Assembly: GCF_000307775.2 (NCBI RefSeq)
Contig: NZ_KK020676.1
Coordinates: 734,458-798,457 of the forward strand
DNA length: 64,000 nucleotides
Reading direction: 5' to 3'
DNA from: Stutzerimonas stutzeri KOS6
GTDB lineage: Bacteria; Pseudomonadota; Gammaproteobacteria; Pseudomonadales; Pseudomonadaceae
The notes beneath the pieces are model-generated. The model ran no database searches, was not told the DNA's origin, and was given only the letters and a program-made list of their open reading frames with translations. Positions 58,039 to 64,000 of the stretch are shown in pieces (within the stretch, counting starts at the first letter, position 1; the number at the start of each line of letters is the position of its first letter). Made by a program: the position numbers and the translations under genes.

Positions 58039-58443
58039 ATGCCAAGCCTCAACCCCAGTCCGGAACAGCTCGCCGAATACGTGGCGGCGATGCCTTCGGG
58101 CGTACCGATCCTGATGCTCAATCTGCTGCGTTACAACGACCAGGCGACCTATCCGCCAGGCAGTCCGCACAGCCCCTGCAGCGGCCGCGAAGCCTATGCC
58201 CGCTACAGCCGCGTGGCGCTGGCCAAGGTGCAAGCCAGCGGCGGCGCGGTGGAGGTTCGGGCCAAGGCTCATGCCGCGCTGATCGCCCCGCCCGACGAAC
58301 AGTGGGACGACCTGCTGCTGGTCAGCTACCCGTCCAAGGAAGCCTTCCTGGCGATGATCGGCGACCGCGAATACCAGGCGGCCGCCGAACACCGTACCGC
58401 GGCCCTCGCCGACTCGAGGCTGATCGGCAATACCCGCTACTGA
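58039..58443 (+). CDS. DUF1330 family protein
   Basis: 134 residues. Dimeric alpha-beta barrel-like sequence with the family elements PILMLNLLRYN, GREAYARYSRVALAKVQASGGAVEVRAKAH, WDDLLLVSYPSKEAFLAMIGDREYQAAAEHRTAALADSRL. CGAGGAA 6 bases before the ATG. 23 bases after kinB on the same strand, so probably co-transcribed; convergent with ampDh2, only 2 bases between stops. Function unknown. Confidence 0.85.
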   Translation: MPSLNPSPEQLAEYVAAMPSGVPILMLNLLRYNDQATYPPGSPHSPCSGREAYARYSRVALAKVQASGGAVEVRAKAHAALIAPPDEQWDDLLLVSYPSKEAFLAMIGDREYQAAAEHRTAALADSRLIGNTRY

Positions 58444-58445
58444 AG

Positions 58446-59234
58446 TCAGCGATTCGCCTGCTCGGCGAGCACCTGCAGCAGCGCCGCGGTCTCGGCGTCC
58501 GGCTCACCGTCGAAGCGGGCCGGACGGTATTTCATCTGGAATGCGGCGATCACATTGCGCGTCTCGTCATCCAGATGGCCGTGTCGCGGTACGCGGTAGC
58601 CCTGCGCCGCCAACGCATTCTGGAACCAGGCGATCGCCGGCAGGCCGGCGGCTGCATAGCGCATTCGCTGCACCTCCACCGCGCCGGCCTCGGGCCAGGG
58701 CAGCAGCCCCTCGTCGGCCAGCCGCTTCCACGGGAACAGTGGCCCCGGATCGACCTTGCGCTGCGGAGCGATGTCGCTGTGGCCGATGATCGCCCCCGCC
58801 TCGAGACCGTGACGCCGCATGATGTCCTTGAGCAGCACGACCAGCGCGTCGATCTGTGCCTCGGAGTAGGGATACCAGAGGCGGCGCCCATCCGGGCTTT
58901 CGACATAGCCGCGATTGACCAGCTCGATGCCGATCGAACTGGAGTTCAGCCACGTGCGGCCGTTCCATTCGCTTTCGCCGGCGTGCCAGGCCCGGCGATC
59001 CTCGTCCACCAGCCGGTAGATGGTCGCCGGTGACTCGCCGATCAGGTAATGGCTGCTGACGTCTCGCCCGCTGAGCAGCTCCAGCGAGCGAGACAGGTCG
59101 GTCGAGGTGTAGTGCAGCACGATGAGCTGGGCACGGCTGTCGTGGCCGACGGAGCTGTGACTGGTGTCGATACGTGGCCCGCTGGCGCAGCCGGCCAGCA
59201 GCAGGAGCAACAAGGTAGCGGTAATGGCTTTCAT
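58446..59234 (-). CDS. ampDh2: Lipoprotein N-acetylmuramoyl-L-alanine amidase AmpDh2
   Basis: 262 residues. A lipoprotein signal with lipobox LLAGC (C16) targets it to the envelope. Amidase_2 domain: zinc ligands H41 (VLHYTS) and the His and Asp of GHSDIAPQRKVDPGPLFPW; NSSSIGIELVNRG is the substrate strand. The last ~70 residues form a peptidoglycan-binding helical domain (WFQNALAAQGYRV...NVIAAFQMKYRP). Cleaves the lactyl-Ala bond of peptidoglycan or its fragments on the outer side, unlike cytosolic AmpD. In P. aeruginosa it also lies beside algB-kinB. Confidence 0.92.
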   Translation of the reverse strand: MKAITATLLLLLLAGCASGPRIDTSHSSVGHDSRAQLIVLHYTSTDLSRSLELLSGRDVSSHYLIGESPATIYRLVDEDRRAWHAGESEWNGRTWLNSSSIGIELVNRGYVESPDGRRLWYPYSEAQIDALVVLLKDIMRRHGLEAGAIIGHSDIAPQRKVDPGPLFPWKRLADEGLLPWPEAGAVEVQRMRYAAAGLPAIAWFQNALAAQGYRVPRHGHLDDETRNVIAAFQMKYRPARFDGEPDAETAALLQVLAEQANR

Positions 59235-59370
59235 CGGGACGATTCTCTGTGTCGACGGCGAAATGACGCAGATGGCAGATACCAGTGGCGAACGCAGAGC
59301 CGTCGACGCGGCAACGCTCGGCAGCTGGCGCGATTATACCGGCCGCGCCACTACGCGCGATGCCAGCCGA

Positions 59371-61212
59371 TCAGGCCAGCTCGACGCGATTGCGTCCGGC
59401 CTCCTTGGCTCGATAGAGCGCGCCGTCAGCGCGGGCGAAGGCACGCTCGGTGGTATCGCCTGCAGCAAAGGCGGTCAGGCCGGCCGAGAGCGTGATCGCG
59501 ATGCGCTCGCCCTTGAAGTGGAACGGGCAATTGCCGATGGACTCACGCAATGCATCCAACAGCTGGCGCCCTGATTCATAGGGCGTACCCGGCAGCAGCA
59601 CGACGAACTCCTCGCCACCGAAACGGGAGATGAAGTCGGTCTGGCGCAGGCGTTTACGCAGCTCGGAACCGATGATCTTGAGCACCCGGTCGCCGGCCAG
59701 GTGACCATAACCGTCATTGACCCGCTTGAAGTGATCGACATCCAGCACCGCCAGCAGCAGGTCGCCGCCGTAGCGCTGCCAGCGCGCGAACTCCATATCC
59801 AGACGCTCGTTCCACGCCGCACGGTTGGGCAGCCCGGTCAGCGGGTCCTGCAAGGCTTTCTGCCGTTGCGCCTCGAGATGGCCACGCAACCCGCGCGCGG
59901 CCTGCTCGAGGCTGCCGACACGGCTGACCAGCTGCTGCAAGCGCTCACCCAGCTTGTGCTCCCGTGCGCTGCGTTGTCGCCGGTAGGCATCGACGGTGCC
60001 CAGCAGACCGTCGAGGCGCGCCTCGACTACCCGTTTCAGGCTCGCCAGGTCGGATGCCTCGCGCATGCTGTCCTGCAAGCCACCGAGCTGTTCGCGTATT
60101 TGCGCATCCAGCGCCAGGGCGGCATCCCGTCCTTCGTTATGGCCCTGGTGGGCGGCGAGCAGGTTCTCCTGCATCGCCGTGAGACGCTCGTTGAGTGTCT
60201 GCAGGTAGTTCTCGAAATCCCGCTGCCCATGGTCGCTGAAGGCGATCATCAGCATTGCCAGGTCGTCCAGCACCGGCACCAGCTCGTACCAGTTCAGACC
60301 GTGGTCGACGCGTGCACGCAGCGTCTGCAGCTGTGGCTGGTGCTGTTCGGGCAGTTGCAGGCTGTCGAGCAGGCTGCCCAGCGTCGCCTCCACACGCTCG
60401 GCGACGACGCTGTAGGCAGGCTCTGGCGAATCCGGCAGGGCAAAGTCCGCAGGGTCTTGGACCTGCTCGTCCGACGGCTCCGCCCGGGTCACAGGCGGCA
60501 ACTCCGGCAGCTCGCCCTGCGCCGCCATCTCGAGCACGACGGGCTCGGGGCGGACAGCGGCCGTCTGTCCGCCCGGCTGCTGCGACGGGAGGTCGCCGGC
60601 GCTTTCGATGACATCGGGCGCCGCAACCGGTTCGTCCTCCACGACTGACTGCCGGGTCCGGTCACGGCCACCGAACAGGCGCTTGAGGAAGCCGCCGTGC
60701 GGCGGCAGAGTGCTCTCGCGCAGGTGCAACACCTGTCCCTGCAGAAGGCTCAGTTCGCTGAGCAGCGCCGGCAGCTCGCGCAGCTGTGCCGCGCGCTGGT
60801 CCAGCTGTCTGGCGAAGCGTTTGAGCGGTTTGCGCAGTTCACCCGGCACCGACAGCTCGAGCAATTGCGAAACCAGCCGATGCAACGCTTCGGTCAGCTG
60901 GATGGCGCGCTCCTGGCGATGGCGCTCGGAATCCAGTACGGCCCTTTCCAGCCGGGGCACAAGGTCGCCTAGCCCGTCGTCCAGATCGCCTTCGCGCAGT
61001 ACGTCGCGCATTTCCCGCAGGCAGCGTTCCAGCGCCGGATCCGCACCTTCCGCCGCGAGACTGCTACGCACCAGACTGCGCCGCAGCAGATCGACGCGCT
61101 GCTCCCAGCGTGCCTCCTGCTGGTCCTGTCGCTCGGCCAGCTGGAGATACTTTTCCTTCCAGCGTTGGGCTTCTTCGCTCAATTGCTTCTCACACCTGTA
61201 GCGGAAGGGCAT
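59371..61212 (-). CDS. dgcH: Soluble diguanylate cyclase, DgcH-like
   Basis: 613 residues, no membrane helices. A long N-terminal region rich in coiled coil (LSEEAQRWKEKYLQLAERQDQQEARWEQRVDLLRRSLV...), an acidic Pro-rich linker (about 190-260), a second helical block, and a C-terminal GGDEF domain with active site FGGEEF (531-536) and I-site RQTD (523-526). Makes c-di-GMP. Position and layout match P. aeruginosa PA5487 (DgcH). Its ATG lies inside the end of the upstream EEP gene (23-base overlap), implying coupling. No sensory domain is recognisable, so activity may be constitutive or set by partner binding. Confidence 0.88.
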   Translation of the reverse strand: MPFRYRCEKQLSEEAQRWKEKYLQLAERQDQQEARWEQRVDLLRRSLVRSSLAAEGADPALERCLREMRDVLREGDLDDGLGDLVPRLERAVLDSERHRQERAIQLTEALHRLVSQLLELSVPGELRKPLKRFARQLDQRAAQLRELPALLSELSLLQGQVLHLRESTLPPHGGFLKRLFGGRDRTRQSVVEDEPVAAPDVIESAGDLPSQQPGGQTAAVRPEPVVLEMAAQGELPELPPVTRAEPSDEQVQDPADFALPDSPEPAYSVVAERVEATLGSLLDSLQLPEQHQPQLQTLRARVDHGLNWYELVPVLDDLAMLMIAFSDHGQRDFENYLQTLNERLTAMQENLLAAHQGHNEGRDAALALDAQIREQLGGLQDSMREASDLASLKRVVEARLDGLLGTVDAYRRQRSAREHKLGERLQQLVSRVGSLEQAARGLRGHLEAQRQKALQDPLTGLPNRAAWNERLDMEFARWQRYGGDLLLAVLDVDHFKRVNDGYGHLAGDRVLKIIGSELRKRLRQTDFISRFGGEEFVVLLPGTPYESGRQLLDALRESIGNCPFHFKGERIAITLSAGLTAFAAGDTTERAFARADGALYRAKEAGRNRVELA

Positions 61213-62047
61213 CGGCCTGCAGCGAAGCAGGCAATCTGATCTCTACGGCCACCGGCAGATGATCGGAGATCGGCAACGCCAGCACATCGACACGCTCCAG
61301 CGTCAGGCTCGGACTCAGCAGAATGTGATCCAGACAACGCTGCGGCCGCCAGCTCGGAAAGGTGGCCTGGACCTGCGGCGCCAGCAACCCGAGATCGCGC
61401 AGCGGCGAATTCTCCAGCAGGTCGTTGGCGTGGGTGTTCATGTCGCCCATCAGCACCTGATGCCGATAGCCACCGATCAGCTCGCGGATGTAGGCGAGCT
61501 GCCGCGTCCGCGCACCGCCGCCGAGAGCGAGGTGCATCATCACCACCACCAGTGCGTCCGGCCCCTCGCCGAAACGCAGCAGGATCGCACCACGCCCCGA
61601 CGGCCCGGGCAACGGATGATCCTCCAGCCCCTGGGGCTCCAGCCGGCTGAGCACACCATTGCTGTGCTGAGCGAACCGCCCGAGGTTGCGGTTGAGTTGC
61701 TGATACCAGTAGGGGAAAGCCCCCAACTGGGCGAGGTGCTCGATCTGGTTGACATAGCCGGAGCGCAGGCTGCCCCCATCGGCCTCCTGCAACGCGACCA
61801 GATCATAGTTGCCGAGCAACTCGCCTATTCGCTGCAGATTCCCCGCGCGCCCGGGATGCGGCAACAGATGCTGCCAGCTGCGCGTCAGGTAATGATGATA
61901 ACGCTCGGTGCTGATACCGACCTGGATGTTGAAGCTGAGCAGCCGCAGTCTTCCATCCGCCGGCAAGCCGCTGCTGGCCAGACAGTGCGGGTTGACCCGC
62001 GCCTTGCCGGGACCGGCGCGGCGCGGTGCGCTCCAACGGCGCAGCAT
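61190..62047 (-). CDS. Endonuclease/exonuclease/phosphatase (EEP) family protein
   Basis: 285 residues. EEP motifs in order: LLSFNIQVG (metal Asn), LVALQEADGGS (catalytic Glu), a VVMMHLALGGGARTRQLAYI His motif, LMGDMNT (Asp, Asn), and CLDHILLS...ISDHLPVAVEI (final Asp-His). Mg2+-dependent hydrolase of nucleic acid or phospholipid headgroups; the substrate cannot be read from the sequence. Six bases after dsbA and overlapping dgcH, so dsbA-EEP-dgcH behave as one unit. Confidence 0.88.
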   Translation of the reverse strand: MLRRWSAPRRAGPGKARVNPHCLASSGLPADGRLRLLSFNIQVGISTERYHHYLTRSWQHLLPHPGRAGNLQRIGELLGNYDLVALQEADGGSLRSGYVNQIEHLAQLGAFPYWYQQLNRNLGRFAQHSNGVLSRLEPQGLEDHPLPGPSGRGAILLRFGEGPDALVVVMMHLALGGGARTRQLAYIRELIGGYRHQVLMGDMNTHANDLLENSPLRDLGLLAPQVQATFPSWRPQRCLDHILLSPSLTLERVDVLALPISDHLPVAVEIRLPASLQADALPLQV

Positions 62048-62053
62048 CGTCGC

Positions 62054-62683
62054 TTACCGCGCTGCGCGTTCTTTTTCGATGAGGAAATCGGCCACCTGCA
62101 GGGTGCGCTCCGGGCCACCGGACGAACCCAGATCGAAGCGATACTTGCCGTTGACGACCATCACCGGAACGCCGGTGATCTGGTAGGCCATCCCCTGCTT
62201 CTTGGCCTGCTCGACGCGGCTGCGCACGCCGAAGGAGTTGTATGCCTTGAGGAAGGCCTGCCTGTCGATGCCCTTACCGGCGAGAAAATCAGCCATTTCC
62301 TCAGGCGTGGCGAGCTTCTTGCGTTCCTGATGGTAGGCGGCGAACACCGCGTCATGCACCTGCGGTTCCACACCCATGGACTCCAGCGTGATGAACAGCT
62401 GCCCGTGGGCATTCCAGAGGCCGCCGAACATGGCCGGAATACGCTTGAAGCTGACGTCATCCGGAAGCTGCTCGGTCCAGGGCTTGATGGTCGGCTCGAA
62501 CTGGTAGCAATGCGGGCAGCCGTACCAGAACAGCTCCACCACTTCGATCTTGCTCGGGTCGGCGACCGGCACCGGGCTGCTCAGCTCGACATATTCCTTG
62601 CCGGCCTGGAACTCTGCTGCCTGTGCTGCCAGTCCGAACAGGCTTGCAGCGGCAAAAACGGCAGTGAGTAGGAAATTACGCAT
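62054..62683 (-). CDS. dsbA: Periplasmic thiol:disulfide oxidoreductase DsbA
   Basis: 209 residues. Signal peptide ending AAQAA (about residue 22-23). Active site CPHC (C56, C59) within VELFWYGCPHCYQFEP, and the cis-Pro loop TGVPVMVVNGKY. Oxidises cysteines of exported proteins in the periplasm. Between cytochrome c4 and DsbA lies a strong terminator (62801-62848), so dsbA has its own promoter in the short gap. Confidence 0.96.
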   Translation of the reverse strand: MRNFLLTAVFAAASLFGLAAQAAEFQAGKEYVELSSPVPVADPSKIEVVELFWYGCPHCYQFEPTIKPWTEQLPDDVSFKRIPAMFGGLWNAHGQLFITLESMGVEPQVHDAVFAAYHQERKKLATPEEMADFLAGKGIDRQAFLKAYNSFGVRSRVEQAKKQGMAYQITGVPVMVVNGKYRFDLGSSGGPERTLQVADFLIEKERAAR

Positions 62684-62800
62684 GAAGAACTCCTGTTAAC
62701 GACGAACCGATGGCGCAACAGGCTGCAGCAAAACGCCGGACCTCGCCAGCGTTTTTCATCCGTCCGCGCAAGCACGTGATACAGATGATGTAGCCAGACC

Positions 62801-62848
62801 TAAAAATGAAGAAGGGCGTCGGGGCTGGAGGCCCGGACGCCCTTCTTC
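62801..62848 (-). terminator. Strong intrinsic terminator of the cytochrome c4 gene
   Basis: Perfect 13-bp stem (gaagaagggcgtc at 62808-62820, gacgcccttcttc at 62836-62848), and on the minus strand a UUUUU run follows. It starts 19 bases after the cytochrome stop. Confidence 0.95.
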
Positions 62849-62866
62849 GTCAGGCTGCAGAATCGA

Positions 62867-63499
62867 TCAGTGCAGGCCCTGGATGTAGCTGGACAGTGCT
62901 TCGATGTCCTTGTTGCTCAACTTGGCGGCAATGCCACGCATGATCATGGTATCGCCATCGTTGGTACGATTGCCTTCGCGGAAATCGGTCAACTGCTTGG
63001 CCGTGTAGGCGGCATGCTGGCCACCCAGCTTGGGGAAGCCGGCCAGTTCGTTGCCGACACCGTTGGGCGCATGGCAGCCCGTGCAGGCCGGCATGCCCTG
63101 ATCGAGCTTGCCACCACGGAACAGCTTCTCGCCCTGGGCCGCCAGGGTCGGATCTGCATAACCGACGCTGCCCTTCTGGCTGGCGAAGTAGGCTGCGATG
63201 TCTTCCAGATCCTGGTCGCTCAGCGGATCGAGCAGGCCGGTCATTTCCAGTACCTTGCGACCTACGCCTTCCGCTGCGCCCGGGGTGCTGCCGGCCTTGA
63301 TGTCGTGCAGCTGCTTGAGCAGATAGCGCTCGCCCTGGCCGGCCAGTTTCGGGAAGTTCGGTGCCGGGCTGTTGCCGTCGGCACCGTGGCAGGCGCCACA
63401 CACTGCAACTTTGCCCTGACCAGCTTCGGCGTCTCCAGCCGCGTGGGCCATACCGGTGATGCCAAGGGTCAACAGCAGACTCACGAGTATTTTGTTCAT
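62867..63499 (-). CDS. cc4: Dihaem cytochrome c4
   Basis: 210 residues with a signal peptide (LVSLLLTLGITGMAHA, mature from AGDAEAGQG near residue 21). Two c-type haem motifs: CGACH (34-38) and CTGCH (139-143), each in a ~90-residue domain; Met ligands lie in KVLEMTG and DTMIMRG. Periplasmic electron carrier, thought to serve terminal oxidases. The sequence closely resembles what I remember of the P. stutzeri protein. Confidence 0.97.
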   Translation of the reverse strand: MNKILVSLLLTLGITGMAHAAGDAEAGQGKVAVCGACHGADGNSPAPNFPKLAGQGERYLLKQLHDIKAGSTPGAAEGVGRKVLEMTGLLDPLSDQDLEDIAAYFASQKGSVGYADPTLAAQGEKLFRGGKLDQGMPACTGCHAPNGVGNELAGFPKLGGQHAAYTAKQLTDFREGNRTNDGDTMIMRGIAAKLSNKDIEALSSYIQGLH

Positions 63500-63701
63500 C
63501 AGCTAATCCAACTACGGCTAAGGGTTTGAAAGGGAATCCATCGGGTCGCGTCCGGCAATCGAACCGAAGCGACGCTCGTTATAGTGGCACGCTGGGCGTC
63601 CGTCACCGGTAGCGGCCATGGCCGCGCGTTGCGCCGCAACAGGCTGAACGCCATACCAGGCCTGATATCAGACCAAAGCGCACATAAAAACTGCGGCATT
63701 A

Positions 63702-63725
63702 TATACTTCCGTTTCCGAAACGGAA
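63702..63725. promoter_or_regulatory. Promoter -10 and inverted repeat upstream of engB
   Basis: TATACT (63702-63707) is followed at once by ttccgtttccgaaacggaa (63707-63725), 8-bp arms around CCG. It is placed at the expected transcription start, 42-60 bases before engB. It could be an operator or a 5' hairpin. No good -35 hexamer is evident. Confidence 0.4.
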
Positions 63726-63766
63726 ATGAACCATTGCCGCACCCGCGCGCACTCACCGGAACGACC

Positions 63767-64000
63767 ATGCTACCGAAAAACCCGATTCTCGGCCTTTGCC
63801 AACAGGCCACCTTCATGATCAGTGCCGCCAAGGTCGATCAGTGCCCGGCCGACGAGGGTCTGGAAGTAGCCTTCGCCGGCCGTTCCAACGCTGGCAAGTC
63901 CAGTGCACTGAACACCCTCACCCATGCCAATCTGGCGCGGACCTCCAAGACACCGGGCCGCACCCAATTGCTCAACTTCTTCCGGCTCGACGACCAGCGC
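63767..64000 (+). CDS. engB: Ribosome biogenesis GTPase EngB/YsxC (5' part only)
   Basis: The first 78 codons of a gene that runs off the window. Reads [27 protein letters not shown], then Walker [10 protein letters not shown] (38-46), [19 protein letters not shown] (switch I region, with Thr for G2) and LLNFFRLDD (start of G3). This is the EngB/YihA family, an essential GTPase in large-subunit assembly. The ATG at 63767 gives the standard N terminus. Divergent from cytochrome c4, the order seen in pseudomonads. Confidence 0.93.
   Translation, partial: MLPKNPILGLCQQATFMISAAKVDQCPADEGLEVAFAGRSNAGKSSALNTLTHANLARTSKTPGRTQLLNFFRLDDQR

Noticed and set aside
63580-63600. TGGCACG resembling a sigma-54 -24 element
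   Set aside because: No TTGC -12 element follows at the needed spacing.

Overview
The window is chromosomal DNA from a pseudomonad, most likely Stutzerimonas (the former Pseudomonas stutzeri group). The cytochrome c4 at 62867-63499 closely resembles what I remember of the P. stutzeri protein. Gene order repeatedly matches Pseudomonas: rlmI/ilvD/NCS2 permease/yfcE-like/folA/glpQ; pstS-pstC-pstA-pstB-phoU; recC-recB-recD; tctDE/opdH/tctCBA; algB-kinB-ampDh2-dgcH-dsbA-cc4-engB. Coding DNA is GC-rich with strong GC bias at third positions. I see no rRNA, tRNA, CRISPR array, insertion sequence or prophage.

Layout. 1-3.3 kb: rRNA methyltransferase, then a decayed cheB fragment and a soluble PAS-PAS chemoreceptor of lower GC, probably an insertion between rlmI and ilvD. 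3.5-13.1 kb: ilvD, a nucleobase permease, a phosphodiesterase, a YitT protein, folA, glpQ and an uncharacterised membrane-protein/GTPase pair (DUF2868/DUF3482). 13.2-22.5 kb: a divergent EamA exporter/LysR pair and the phosphate locus. In that locus pstS and pstC each seem to have their own PHO box. 22.7-33.2 kb: a thioesterase, an AEC transporter and recCBD. 33.4-42.1 kb: a double-Cache periplasmic protein, a Na/Pi cotransporter, a TAXI-TRAP uptake system and an Aer-type receptor. 42.2-51.8 kb: a 7TM diguanylate cyclase and the tricarboxylate system (TctDE two-component system, OpdH porin, TctCBA, AbrB-family protein). 51.8-54.6 kb: a fused SpmA/SpmB-like protein and three small envelope or stress-type genes. 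54.9-64 kb: AlgB/KinB, a DUF1330 protein, lipoprotein amidase AmpDh2, a soluble diguanylate cyclase overlapping an EEP-family hydrolase, DsbA, cytochrome c4, and the start of engB at the window edge.

How it works together. Three themes recur. Phosphate acquisition: Pst, PhoU, GlpQ and NptA-like. Organic acid and nucleobase uptake: NCS2, TAXI-TRAP and Tct, whose leaders carry A-rich motifs of the Hfq/Crc catabolite-repression type. Signalling: two chemoreceptors, two diguanylate cyclases and two two-component systems. Between genes there are copies of one short hairpin repeat (REP/BIME type), four loci in all; two of these lie inside the pst and rec operons.

I found no clearly new multi-gene defence or mobile system. 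The best leads for new biology are the DUF2868/DUF3482 membrane-GTPase module, the separate PHO boxes and unusual periplasmic domains of PstC and PstA, and the shared Crc-like leader motifs.
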